Origin: DAOULY01 sp034414595
GTDB taxonomy: Bacteria; Chloroflexota; Dehalococcoidia; SZUA-161; JAUWZY01
Assembly: GCA_034414595.1 (NCBI GenBank)
Contig: DAOULY010000021.1
Span: 124,001-188,000, forward strand
Reading direction: 5' to 3'
DNA: 64,000 nucleotides
The notes beneath the pieces are model-generated. The model did no database searches. It worked only from the letters and a program-made list of their open reading frames with translations, and was not told the DNA's origin. Of the stretch, positions 8,375-16,636 are shown one piece after another. The stretch's first letter is position 1; each line of letters opens with the position of its first letter. The position numbers and the translations under genes were made by a program.

Positions 8375-9331
8375 ATGGGCGATCTGCTAAAAGATAAGGT
8401 AGCTGTGGTCACAGGTTCCGGGCGAGGTCTGGGACGAGCCTTCGTTATGGGCCTGGCTGATGAAGGTGCCAAGGTGGTAGTCAACGACCTCGGCATCGAG
8501 ATGGATGCCAGCGGTGCATCTCGCGGCCCGGCAGACGATGTAGTGGCCGAGATTCGCCAGCGCGGTGGCACTGCTGTGGCCAATTACGATTCAGTGGCTA
8601 CTCCTGAGGGCGGTGAGAATATCATCAATACCGCGGTGGAGAACTTCGGCAAGATCGATATCCTGGTCAACAATGCCGGCGTCCTCAGAGACCGCATGAT
8701 CTTCAACCTCTCAGACGAGGACTGGGATATAGTGATCAAGACCCACCTCTACGGCCAATTCTATTGCTGCAGGGCCGCCTGCCGGCTGATGAGGCAACAA
8801 AGGAGCGGTCGCATCATAAACGTCTCGTCCATCGGCGGTGGTGGCCCGGCACCTTTAGCCAACCCGGGGCAGACAAACTACACCGCGGCCAAGGCTGGCG
8901 TCATCGGGCTTACTCGAACTCTGGCCCTGGAGATGGGCCGCTATGGCGTCACCTGCAACATCCTCTTCCCTGCTGCACGGACCAGGATGTCCTGGAACCC
9001 GGCGCTGGAAGCAGCCTGGAAGAAAAGGGTGGAAGAGGGCACAGGCGATGCCGGGGACCTGGGATTGGACGCGTTGGGTAAGGGAGAAGCCCTTCCCGAG
9101 GATGTAGCCCCGATGGTGGCTTACCTGGCCAGCGATGCCGCCAGCAATATCAACGGCTGCGTGTTTCATGTCATGGGCAAGGCAATTCACCAATACAGCG
9201 CGATGGAGCCGATCAAGTCCATGTTCTCCCGGGACAGGTGGACAGTGGCCGAGATCCTGGAGTTCTTCCCTCAGTCCATCGGCAGGGGCATAGTCAATCC
9301 CGCCCCTCCATTACCGCCCAAAGAGAAGTGA
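8375..9331 (+). CDS. short-chain dehydrogenase/reductase (17-beta-HSD4/FabG-like)
   Basis: This 318-residue NAD(P)-dependent SDR has the cofactor motif TGSGRGLGRAF, the NNAG motif (LVNNAGVLRDRM) and the catalytic YTAAKAG. The region around LRDRMIFNLSDEDWD resembles the dehydrogenase domain of peroxisomal multifunctional enzyme type 2, which oxidises 3-hydroxyacyl-CoA. It has about 50 residues more than plain FabG at the C-terminus. GGGAGGAAG precedes the ATG. As the last gene of the operon it would follow the hydratase step. Confidence 0.88.
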   Translation: MGDLLKDKVAVVTGSGRGLGRAFVMGLADEGAKVVVNDLGIEMDASGASRGPADDVVAEIRQRGGTAVANYDSVATPEGGENIINTAVENFGKIDILVNNAGVLRDRMIFNLSDEDWDIVIKTHLYGQFYCCRAACRLMRQQRSGRIINVSSIGGGGPAPLANPGQTNYTAAKAGVIGLTRTLALEMGRYGVTCNILFPAARTRMSWNPALEAAWKKRVEEGTGDAGDLGLDALGKGEALPEDVAPMVAYLASDAASNINGCVFHVMGKAIHQYSAMEPIKSMFSRDRWTVAEILEFFPQSIGRGIVNPAPPLPPKEK

Positions 9332-9408
9332 GGCGCATAGCTTCTGTTTCCGGCGGCCGGCTGCGGCCAAGTGCGCAAGGGGATAGGTAGGAAGTCGGGG
9401 GGTGATGA

Positions 9409-9429
9409 CAACAAAACGGCCTTTTGTTG
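9409..9429. repeat. small inverted repeat after the acyl-CoA operon
   Basis: CAACAAAA and TTTTGTTG flank CGGCC, forming an 8-bp stem with a 5-base loop. It is AT-rich and has no T-run, so a terminator role is only possible. Otherwise the gap 9332-9591 holds a GC-rich stretch (GGCCGGCTGCGGCC) and no gene. Confidence 0.35.
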
Positions 9430-9591
9430 GTGAGGTCGTTCCGTGTCGCTCACGAGCTCTTCCAACCTCGATGGGCTTTCCTGCTACATGAACAGCCACT
9501 GGCTCAAACATGGCAACCCTGATACAATATCTTTACATACTTCTTCCAAAGCTTGGTCCAGAGGTGGAGGTTATTTGTAGGGAGGTGCTCT

Positions 9592-10260
9592 ATGACCCAC
9601 TGGATGTGTGCGAACTGCGGCTATTACTTGCAGGCGGACACGCCACCGGACCGCTGTCCAGGGTGCAACCAGGTGTGTGCCTTCAATGACGTGACCTGCT
9701 ACAGGCCCGAGTGCGGCGGCGAAAAGAATGTCGATCCTCTGCTCGTGGGCAGCGCCCTCAGATCCGTAAGGGTGCCGCAAAAGCAGGCCGAGCCGAGCAC
9801 AGCGCCACCACTTGAAGCATTCCCAGCGGTTCAGTTGTTCGCTGGCCTCACCGCACAGCAGAAGGAGCGTGTGACAAGCCTGGGACGAACCGAGACCTAC
9901 AAGGCAGGCGAGGTGATCTGCACTGAAGGGACCGAGTCCGAGAATCTCTACTTGGTGAAAGAGGGACAAGTAGCGGTAGGGTCCGTCATAGGTGGTAAGA
10001 TGCACATTCCCATCAGCATTGTGTCCGAAGGCGAGGCATTCAGCTGGTCTGCCCTGGTGCCACCGTATAGGCTCACTGCCACTGTAGTGGCCACCGCAAA
10101 AACGCAAGTCCTGGCTATCAAACGGGGTGCCCTTCTGCAGCTGATATCGGCTGAGCCCGAGCTTGGCCTCATAATGATGCAGAACGTGGCCAGCATCATC
10201 GCTTCGCGGCTGAGAAGCCTGGGGCTGGAGTTAGCCGGACTGATCCAGGGGCAACGCTAG
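9592..10260 (+). CDS. rubredoxin-like domain fused to a cyclic-nucleotide-binding domain
   Basis: This 222-residue protein starts with a rubredoxin-type metal site (C6-x2-C9 and C22-x2-C25) and three more Cys (29, 36, 41). A CRP-type effector domain follows at about residues 75-190 (TYKAGEVICTEGTESENLYLVKEG is its core; only part is quoted here for orientation). No helix-turn-helix follows, so it is probably not a DNA-binding regulator. The ATG at 9592 has GGGAGG upstream; a longer frame from 9553 lacks one. The role is unknown; a redox or ligand sensor is an inference. The gene stands alone. Confidence 0.78.
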   Translation: MTHWMCANCGYYLQADTPPDRCPGCNQVCAFNDVTCYRPECGGEKNVDPLLVGSALRSVRVPQKQAEPSTAPPLEAFPAVQLFAGLTAQQKERVTSLGRTETYKAGEVICTEGTESENLYLVKEGQVAVGSVIGGKMHIPISIVSEGEAFSWSALVPPYRLTATVVATAKTQVLAIKRGALLQLISAEPELGLIMMQNVASIIASRLRSLGLELAGLIQGQR

Positions 10261-10668
10261 TGGCAATGCCAACACTGAAGGCTGAGATGGCAGAAACAGC
10301 TACAAACCCTTTCCTGCATTTCAAGCCTCCCAGAAGAGCCTACCGGCATAAGCTGCATCGCTGCCAAATTCACACGCCATGACGCCAAAAACCTGGCTAC
10401 ACAACCCACCCCCATCCAAGCGGATGCCGAGATTACAGTTCCCCTTCCTACGGCGAGTAATTCGTTATTATCAAAGCGAATTTCACAAGACGAAGTAAGG
10501 TGAGACCTGGGAGCACACAGTTTACCATTTCTGGCAGCTGCATGAACAGCCACGAGGTTGCTGCGAACTCAAACAGAATGCGATGGCACTCAGAAAATCA
10601 GCCCAGCCAGGCGGCGATGGTAAGCTGCTCAAAATCAGCATCACAATCTTCGCTCATAAGAAATGCAG
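10261..10668. other. 408-base intergenic region with a short HAD-gene-like remnant
   Basis: No convincing gene was found. On the minus strand a 16-codon frame (10659 to about 10600) ends in AAWLG-stop. Bases 10591-10612 are identical over 22 nt to 13933-13954, the end of the HAD hydrolase gene, which also ends in AAWLG-stop. It may be a leftover of a duplicated HAD 3' end. No promoter or terminator is evident. Confidence 0.5.
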
Positions 10669-11868
10669 TTAGCTCTTCTCCGGGGCTCTTACAGCCTGTG
10701 CTACTTTTTGCCCGAGTTCCTTGCAACCTGCAAGATCGTCCGGCTTTGGTTGCCATTTTGCCCGGACGCCTTCAGCAACTACGCTAATCTTGCACTTGCT
10801 TAGATGCTCCTCGATAATCTTGACTGCCTCTCCACTCCATCCATAAGAACCAAACGCAGCACCTATCTTGTTCTGAAATCTGAGACCTTTAAGGTCTTCA
10901 AGTATGGGGCTTAGAGTTGGTAAGATCCCCTGGTTAAATGTAGGCGAACCCACGATAATGGCCTTTGCTTTGAAAACCTCGGTGATAACATCGTTCCTGT
11001 CGGAAATGGCCATGTGAAACACCTTGTAGGGAACCCCCTCGTCTGCCAAGCCATCGCCAATTGCCTCTGCCATCCGCCGAGTCCCGTCCCACATAGTGTC
11101 ATAGAGTATTACAGCGCTATTCTCAGCCCCCTGTGCCGCCCATTGCTGATACTTCTTCACAATCTGGAGTGGGTCTTTCCGCCAGATAACGCCGTGGCTT
11201 GGTGCTATCATGTCTACTGCCAGATTAAGCGACAGCACCTCTTCAATCTTTTTCAACACCAGGCCACTGAATGGCGTAAGTATGTTCGCGTAGTATTTGA
11301 GCGCTTCCTCGTACAGCTCTTCCTGGTCCACCTGGTCATTGAAACGGAATGCTGTGGCATAGTGCTGGCCGAAAGCATCGTTTGGCATAAGGATATTCTT
11401 GCCAGTCAGGTAGGTAAACATGCTGTCCGGCCAGTGAAGCATCGGAGCCTCAACAAAGACCAGGTTCTGCTCGCCGATGTTGATCTTATCCCCGGTCTTC
11501 ACCGCGCTGAAGTTCCACGGCTGGTGGAAATGTCCCTCAACACTTTCTTTGCCGCGTTGCGACACGACGACCGTAGCGTTTGGCACGTGTCTCATCACAG
11601 CCGGCAAGCTACCTGAATGGTCCACTTCCGCATGATTGGCCACCACTATATCTATCTTGGCCGGGTCGATAACCTCACGGATGTTCTCGATAAGCTGGGC
11701 CTGGAAAGGGCCCCACACTGTATCCACCAAAACGGTCTTCTCATCTACGATAAGGTATGCGTTGTATGAAGTCCCCCTGTGTGTCGATAATTCATGGCCG
11801 TGAAATTTCCTTATCGCCCAGTCCACAACACCAACCCAGTAGACACCCTTTGTTAATTCAGTCACCAT
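10669..11868 (-). CDS. fprA: flavodiiron protein (oxygen/NO reductase)
   Basis: This 399-residue soluble enzyme reduces O2 to water and/or NO to N2O, protecting anaerobes. The N-terminal metallo-beta-lactamase domain (1-250) carries the diiron ligands H79-x-E81-x-D83-H84 (NHAEVDH) and further His/Asp in LHWPDSMF and MPNDAFGQH. The C-terminal flavodoxin domain starts at ILYDTMWDGTRRMAEAIGDG. The ATG at 11868 has GGGAGGTG upstream; a Met 15 codons earlier does not. It lies just downstream of the high-molecular-weight rubredoxin gene, the arrangement known from Moorella, where Hrb passes electrons from NADH to FprA. Confidence 0.95.
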   Translation of the reverse strand: MVTELTKGVYWVGVVDWAIRKFHGHELSTHRGTSYNAYLIVDEKTVLVDTVWGPFQAQLIENIREVIDPAKIDIVVANHAEVDHSGSLPAVMRHVPNATVVVSQRGKESVEGHFHQPWNFSAVKTGDKINIGEQNLVFVEAPMLHWPDSMFTYLTGKNILMPNDAFGQHYATAFRFNDQVDQEELYEEALKYYANILTPFSGLVLKKIEEVLSLNLAVDMIAPSHGVIWRKDPLQIVKKYQQWAAQGAENSAVILYDTMWDGTRRMAEAIGDGLADEGVPYKVFHMAISDRNDVITEVFKAKAIIVGSPTFNQGILPTLSPILEDLKGLRFQNKIGAAFGSYGWSGEAVKIIEEHLSKCKISVVAEGVRAKWQPKPDDLAGCKELGQKVAQAVRAPEKS

Positions 11869-11922
11869 CACAAACACCTCCCATATATTTTTTACTGTTG
11901 AGCAAAAATTCAATCAACCCGT

Positions 11923-12609
11923 TTACTCTGTCCTTTCGAAATCGCTCTTAGCCGCCCCACAGACGGGACATACCCAGTCATCGGGCAATTCCTCAAACGG
12001 TGTTCCTGGAGCTATGCCACCTTCCTGGTCTCCAAGCTCAGGGTCATATATCCATCCGCAAACTGAACACTTATATTTGGCCATTTTTGCAGATACCTCT
12101 TTCTTCTCCTCAACATAGCTGGGGGCTGTCTTCGGGGTAGTGCCTCGCTTCACCTGCTGATAGTAGTCATAAGTCATGCATGTCTTCTCGCTGAGAATAT
12201 CGGCATCAACGAGCTCCCCCACGAAGATGGTATGAGTGCCCACATCCATCTCACCAGTTACTTTAGCTTCCAAATATGACACGGTATTGTCTATGACCAC
12301 CGGAGCCTTCGTCTGACCTATCCTGTAATTAATCCCGCTGAGTTTATCTATGTCCCTACCAGATTTGAAGCCAAAATGCCCTATGAAAGACAGAGGCGTG
12401 TCCTGACAGAGAACGGAAACTGCAAAGACTTTGCTTTCTCTGATAAACTCCCAGGTCAGATTTTTCTTGTTAATACTCACGGCTACGGTTGGTGGTTCAG
12501 AAGTTATCTGAAAGACGGTATTGGCGATTTGACCATTGAGCCTGTCTCCCTTCCTCGATGTTACTACATACAGGCCATAGCCCAACTTGTGCAATGCCTT
12601 CGTATTCAT
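11923..12609 (-). CDS. hrb: high-molecular-weight rubredoxin: flavin reductase plus rubredoxin
   Basis: This 228-residue fusion has an FMN-binding flavin-reductase domain (about 1-155) and a C-terminal rubredoxin (about 176-228) with the pairs CSVCGW and CPVCGA around the iron site. By analogy with Moorella Hrb it takes electrons from NAD(P)H and reduces the flavodiiron protein encoded next to it. AAGGAG stands before the ATG. The gap to fprA is 54 bases, so the two probably form one transcript. Confidence 0.93.
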   Translation of the reverse strand: MNTKALHKLGYGLYVVTSRKGDRLNGQIANTVFQITSEPPTVAVSINKKNLTWEFIRESKVFAVSVLCQDTPLSFIGHFGFKSGRDIDKLSGINYRIGQTKAPVVIDNTVSYLEAKVTGEMDVGTHTIFVGELVDADILSEKTCMTYDYYQQVKRGTTPKTAPSYVEEKKEVSAKMAKYKCSVCGWIYDPELGDQEGGIAPGTPFEELPDDWVCPVCGAAKSDFERTE

Positions 12610-12705
12610 TCTCTCAACTCCTTTAGATCACCAAGATCGATACTTAAACAAATAAATAGTGCATGGGAACTTAGGATTTACTCCACCTCCACCAGATTTC
12701 AAGAA

Positions 12706-13053
12706 TCAAGACTTTATCATTACCAGCATCATCTTGAATCTTTTTATCGCTCTCAATGCGTGAGGCCGGTTGGCTGGCATTATGACCATTTCCCCTTGTT
12801 TCAGGTTAAGAGGTTTGCCAGATATAGTAACCTCGGCTTCGCCATCAAGAAGATAGACTAAAGCATCAAACGGTGCCGTATGTTCACTCAATCCTTGCCC
12901 TTCATCGAAAGCAAACAGCGTTAAGGTTCCTGTGTCCTTATCGATTATTGTCCTGCTTACAATGGAACCTTCCTGATAGCTAACCAGTTCGGTTGATTTC
13001 AGGGCTTGCCCTAAGAGCTCATCAGCATTTTTCTGTCTTTCGTCGTGTTCCAT
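12706..13053 (-). CDS. small cupin-domain protein
   Basis: This 115-residue single-domain cupin has the conserved core FDALVYLLDGEAEVTISGKP and MVIMPANRPHALRA. The metal-site His set looks incomplete in the first motif, where HTAPFDALVY stands in place of the usual H-x-H. GAGGTG precedes the ATG at 13053; a GTG three codons upstream overlaps it. It lies upstream of hrb on the same strand. The ligand is unknown. An inverted repeat, ACACGT-n7-ACGTGT at 13081-13099, sits just upstream and could be an operator. Confidence 0.75.
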   Translation of the reverse strand: MEHDERQKNADELLGQALKSTELVSYQEGSIVSRTIIDKDTGTLTLFAFDEGQGLSEHTAPFDALVYLLDGEAEVTISGKPLNLKQGEMVIMPANRPHALRAIKRFKMMLVMIKS

Positions 13054-13095
13054 ACCTAACACCTCATTATGACTCTAAATACACGTCCCTCGAAC

Positions 13096-13123
13096 GTGTC
13101 CCATTTTATGCTGACGGTCTACA
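13096..13123. repeat. dispersed 27/28-nt repeat, copy 1
   Basis: The segment begins GTGTCCCATTTT and ends with GCTGACGGTCTACA. A near-identical copy lies at 29869-29895 and a weaker one near 30496-30517. Copy 2 supplies the -35 box of a promoter; this copy has no such role in view. It may be the end of a lost mobile element. Confidence 0.5.
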
Positions 13124-13155
13124 GATTTAGCTAAAGTACCCGGGCCACCTTCCCC

Positions 13156-13719
13156 TTAGAATAATGCCCCCGCCCCCAGTACCAACGCTGTGACGAGAAA
13201 TACGAGGACCGTGTACACAATCCAACCTACAATGGTGACGCCAATAGCCCGCCAAGTTGAGAAGTCCAGAGCTGACCTGATTGCAATCACCCCCGCGATT
13301 AGCGCCCATATCGATACCGCGAAGGCGATTATGCCTCCAAGGATGGGGATGAAAGAAAAGAAACTCAGCACCCTGACGGAATTTGAAAAGCCGATGGTGC
13401 GGAGCAATTCCCCGTAGGTCGCCGAGGTGTTTGGACCTCTAAATATGGTGGTGCCCAACCAGTAAGTTATCAGTGACCAGGCAAGCCAACCCACTACAGC
13501 CACAGCAATACCTGCAAGCAACCCCCAGAGGATCAGCAGCCCTTTGTCCAGAATGGCTCCGGAAATGGCAGCTCCCAGACCGCTGGCCAAGCTGGCTATA
13601 ATTACTGCCCGAAATGCCTGGCCATTGGCTGTGGTATCTGCCTCCACCTCTTCGTAGAGATCAACCTCCAGTTTCGCAGCACGGATCATTCTATTCACTA
13701 ATGAACTTGAACCTGCCAT
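13156..13719 (-). CDS. Yip1-family integral membrane protein
   Basis: This 187-residue protein has an N-terminal amphipathic part (MIRAAKLEVDLYEEVEADTT) and about four to five hydrophobic segments (AVIIASLASGLGAAISG, LLILWGLLAGIAVAVVGWLA, FIPILGGIIAFAVSIWALIA, GVTIVGWIVYTVLVFLVTAL). This layout matches bacterial Yip1-domain proteins, whose role is unknown. AAGGAAG precedes the ATG. It is transcribed alone from the promoter at 13858-13887. Confidence 0.78.
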   Translation of the reverse strand: MAGSSSLVNRMIRAAKLEVDLYEEVEADTTANGQAFRAVIIASLASGLGAAISGAILDKGLLILWGLLAGIAVAVVGWLAWSLITYWLGTTIFRGPNTSATYGELLRTIGFSNSVRVLSFFSFIPILGGIIAFAVSIWALIAGVIAIRSALDFSTWRAIGVTIVGWIVYTVLVFLVTALVLGAGALF

Positions 13720-13857
13720 TTTTCACTTCCTTACAAGTCCTGAATGAAGACGTGTGTCTTTCAGTAGGAAAAGTAGCCTAGGGGATCCGCAACGTCGAGT
13801 CAGCTTGCTACCCACGCACGCCTGCAATACCCCTCATCCACCCCTTTTGTGTGGAAT

Positions 13858-13887
13858 ATAATAGAAGATGCGCCAGCCGTCTGTCAA
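13858..13887 (-). promoter_or_regulatory. sigma-70-type promoter upstream of the Yip1-like gene
   Basis: On the minus strand TTGACA (13887-13882) and TATTAT (13863-13858) are separated by 18 bases. The predicted leader to the ATG at 13719 is about 130 bases. Confidence 0.55.
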
Positions 13888-13939
13888 GAATCTAACTCAA
13901 TCGCACATTCTAGTACAAAATAGAACGCCACCCAGAAAA

Positions 13940-14575
13940 TCAGCCCAGCCAGGCTGCGAACTCGTTGAGGTCGCCCACGGCATCCTGAGTTGATTCCCTC
14001 TTGTCCCTATCGAGGAGAAGTGCCCTGATGCCAGCCTCTCGGGGAGCGGTGAGGTCGAAGTGGGGATGGTCTCCAACATGGACCATCTCCACTGGCTTTG
14101 CTTTTATCTCCCGGCAAACTCTGAGGAAGACTCGTCCGCTCTTGAGCTCATTGTAGTCTGAAGGCGGGGAGAAAATCCAAGAGAAATAGCTTTGGATGCC
14201 CTGCAACAGGAGCTCGATATACTCTCGTGTCGAATTGGAGACGATAATCAACTTGTACCTCTGACTCAGCGCGGACAGGACGTCCTCAACCTCGGGATAG
14301 TAGGATACCTTGTGCTTGAGACTGTGTAGCACGACGCGGTGGTCTTCGAGGCCGAAGCGCTGGAACCAGTATGCCATATCATACCAATCCACCCGGTGCT
14401 CGCCGACGCTGTCATACTCCTTCGACACGTATTCCCTGGCCTCCTCGAAATTCATCCCGTTTCTCCGGGCATAAAGCCTGGGAATGGTATCATGCCAGAT
14501 GGCATTGCTGAACTCAGGAGTAGCCAGGGTGCCATCGGCATCAAAGGATATAACCTTTATACTGTCCTTGGACAA
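13940..14575 (-). CDS. HAD-superfamily hydrolase
   Basis: This 211-residue phosphatase-like protein has HAD motif I (SFDADGTLA), motif II (IIVSNSTRE) and motifs III/IV (HVGDHPHFDLTAPREAGI). The probable start is TTG at 14575, four bases after the elp3 stop, because motif I begins only ten residues in and no ATG or GTG precedes it. The tight spacing suggests translation coupled to elp3. The substrate is unknown. Confidence 0.85.
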   Translation of the reverse strand: MSKDSIKVISFDADGTLATPEFSNAIWHDTIPRLYARRNGMNFEEAREYVSKEYDSVGEHRVDWYDMAYWFQRFGLEDHRVVLHSLKHKVSYYPEVEDVLSALSQRYKLIIVSNSTREYIELLLQGIQSYFSWIFSPPSDYNELKSGRVFLRVCREIKAKPVEMVHVGDHPHFDLTAPREAGIRALLLDRDKRESTQDAVGDLNEFAAWLG

Positions 14576-14578
14576 CGT

Positions 14579-15940
14579 CTACAGCCTTTTCACCATATAG
14601 GGTTTTTCCAAGTGGTAGTCCATCTCAGCATAGTAGCCTCGGGCACCGACCCCGCTCAAGATTGCCATCTTATCACTTCCGAACTCTTCGGCGGCGATTC
14701 TCTCCGCCTGCTCCAGTAGTGCCTGCCCCAGGCCTTTGTGCTGGGCCGCATCGGCGTTTTGCCTGCCCAGGGGCACCTCGGGGCCAAAAACATGAAGCTC
14801 TCTGATCAGAGCCGAGCCATTGCCATTTGTGCCATTTGCAGAAATCCTCATCCTCAAAATGGCAAACAGCGTCTCTTTCTCATCCTCAAAAGAGAGGAAT
14901 ATCTCCCTTCCCTCCGAGGCCTGATAATCGAGCCGTTTCAGCTCAGGCTTCCCCATCTTCCAGCCCTGCTTTAGCCTGTGGCCGTATTCCCGGCACCTGA
15001 TACACTGACACTGGAGCCCCGATTCCTTCATCCTTTGCCTGACCTCCTCTCGCAGCGAGGAGGTCTTGGTGCCAGCGACAATGAACTTCTCAGGTATTTC
15101 GCGCATGACCCGGGAAATCCTGACGTATTTCGGGGTACAGGCTTTAGTCCTGGCCAGCAGGTCCATTAATTCTTCTTCAGGATAGGGAGTATAGCGTCCC
15201 TCTCTATACCAGTTCTCCAGCTCCGTTCCTTCGACCACCAGAGTGGGATAGAGCTTAAGCCCGTCCGGCCTGAACTCCTGGTCATGGAACAGCCTCTGGA
15301 ATATCTGAAAGTCCTCCTCTGCTGTGGCCCCGGGAAGTCCGGGCATCCAGTGATAATAGACCTTGAAGCCATTGTCCCTGAGCAGCTTGGTAGCCTGTAT
15401 TACCTCTTTGACCTGATGTCCCCTGCGCACCAGGCGGTAGACACCATCATCGAGAGTCTGGACGCCGAGCTCGACCCTAGTGACGCCAAAGTCGAGCAGC
15501 CTCTGCACCTCATCGGGGCCGCACCAATCGGGCCTGGTCTCGATACATAGCCCGACACAGCGGCGTGCTCCATTCTCATTCGCTCTATGAGCTTCCTCCA
15601 GGGTGCGTGATGCTTCCCCATTGAGGGCATCAAAGCAGGACTTGATGAAATCGTATTGGTACTGAGGCGGACAGGCCAGGAAGGTACCGCCCAGCACGAT
15701 AAGCTCCACCTTGTCCGTAGGATGGCCCATTCTCTCCAGGATGCCGAGCCGTCCCTGGACCTGTTTGGCCGGATCATAGCCGTGCTTCCTGGCAGCGAGC
15801 GCCGCCGGCGACCCCAGAGTATAGCTGCTGGGCACCGAGGGCTCTGAAGGACAATAGACACACTCGCCGGGACAGGGCAATGGCTTGACCATCACCGGGA
15901 GCGGCGTCACCCCGGATATAGTCCTGGTTGCTTTCTTCAT
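14579..15940 (-). CDS. elp3: Elp3-type tRNA U34 carboxymethyl synthase (radical SAM + GNAT)
   Basis: This 453-residue enzyme modifies the wobble uridine of tRNA to 5-carboxymethyl-type uridine. The radical SAM site is C23-x3-C27-x2-C30 (LPCPGECVYCPS), with GGTFLACPPQYQYDF and the C-terminal acetyltransferase signature HKGLGQALLEQAERIA and GVGARGYYAEMDYHLEKPYM. Dehalococcoides Elp3 is a known single-chain homologue. The gene is divergent from a Trm9-like methyltransferase across 36 bases and has almost no leader after its TATAAT box. Confidence 0.95.
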   Translation of the reverse strand: MKKATRTISGVTPLPVMVKPLPCPGECVYCPSEPSVPSSYTLGSPAALAARKHGYDPAKQVQGRLGILERMGHPTDKVELIVLGGTFLACPPQYQYDFIKSCFDALNGEASRTLEEAHRANENGARRCVGLCIETRPDWCGPDEVQRLLDFGVTRVELGVQTLDDGVYRLVRRGHQVKEVIQATKLLRDNGFKVYYHWMPGLPGATAEEDFQIFQRLFHDQEFRPDGLKLYPTLVVEGTELENWYREGRYTPYPEEELMDLLARTKACTPKYVRISRVMREIPEKFIVAGTKTSSLREEVRQRMKESGLQCQCIRCREYGHRLKQGWKMGKPELKRLDYQASEGREIFLSFEDEKETLFAILRMRISANGTNGNGSALIRELHVFGPEVPLGRQNADAAQHKGLGQALLEQAERIAAEEFGSDKMAILSGVGARGYYAEMDYHLEKPYMVKRL

Positions 15941-15976
15941 TATATACTCTATTATACACTATAGGGACTCTAGACT
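15941..15976. promoter_or_regulatory. 36-base divergent promoter region between elp3 and the Trm9-like gene
   Basis: On the minus strand a TATAAT box (15956-15951) lies ten bases before the elp3 ATG, so the mRNA would be leaderless or nearly so. On the plus strand TATACT (15943-15948) could serve the methyltransferase. No clear -35 hexamers and no ribosome-binding site for elp3 were found. The two promoters must overlap. Confidence 0.45.
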
Positions 15977-16627
15977 ATGAGGCCGATAATAAGGGTCTAC
16001 GACGAAATAGCAGAGAGCTGGTATAACTTCAGACACTGGACGCGATTCGGCGAGGAGCTGGCCGAGCTTGCGGTGAGATGGCAGAAGGGCCGGCTGTTGA
16101 ACATAGGCTGTGCCCACGGCCCGGACTTCCTGCCCTTTCAGGCTGGCTTCGAACTCTGGGGTCTCGATTCCTCCATCGAGATGCTCAGATTAGCCAAGAA
16201 GTATGGCCAGAAACTTGGCTTTGAGGCCAGTCTGATCCTGGGCGATGCCTGCTCCCTGCCTTTCCCCGACGACGCCTTCGACTGGGCGCTCTCAGTGGCC
16301 ACTTACCATCATTTGCCCACCGCGGAGGAAAGGGGGGCCGCTTTTCAAGAGCTACGAAGGGTGCTCAAGCCCGGCGGCGAGGCCCTGATCACGGTCTGGA
16401 ACCGGCACCAGCCGCGCTTCTGGCTGCGGCGCAAGGAAGTGCAGGTCCCCTGGCGGACAAGAGAGAAAAAGCTGTACCGCTATCACTACCTGTTCTCCTA
16501 TGCCGAGCTCAGGCGAGTGGCGGAGGACGCCGGGCTGGAAGTGCTCAAGCAGTTTCCCGAGAAGTCCCACCGATTCCCGATAAAGTCCTTCTCCAGGAAT
16601 ATATGCCTGCTGGTCAATAAGCGCTGA
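15977..16627 (+). CDS. class I SAM methyltransferase, Trm9/ALKBH8-like
   Basis: This 216-residue methyltransferase begins VYDEIAESWYNFRHWTRF, like the opening of Trm9-type tRNA methyltransferases. SAM motif I is LLNIGCAHGPDF, motif II/III LDSSIEMLRLAKKYGQKLG and the acidic loop ILGDACSLPFPDDAFD. Trm9 methylates cm5U34, the product of the Elp3 pathway, so the divergent elp3 supports that role here. A generic methyltransferase remains possible. It is followed after nine bases by the ECF sigma gene. Confidence 0.78.
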   Translation: MRPIIRVYDEIAESWYNFRHWTRFGEELAELAVRWQKGRLLNIGCAHGPDFLPFQAGFELWGLDSSIEMLRLAKKYGQKLGFEASLILGDACSLPFPDDAFDWALSVATYHHLPTAEERGAAFQELRRVLKPGGEALITVWNRHQPRFWLRRKEVQVPWRTREKKLYRYHYLFSYAELRRVAEDAGLEVLKQFPEKSHRFPIKSFSRNICLLVNKR

Positions 16628-16636
16628 AGGCCTCCA

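Noticed and set aside
10500..10787. 95-codon plus-strand frame overlapping the fprA 3' end
   Set aside because: No ribosome site, no domain, and it overlaps a well-supported gene on the other strand.
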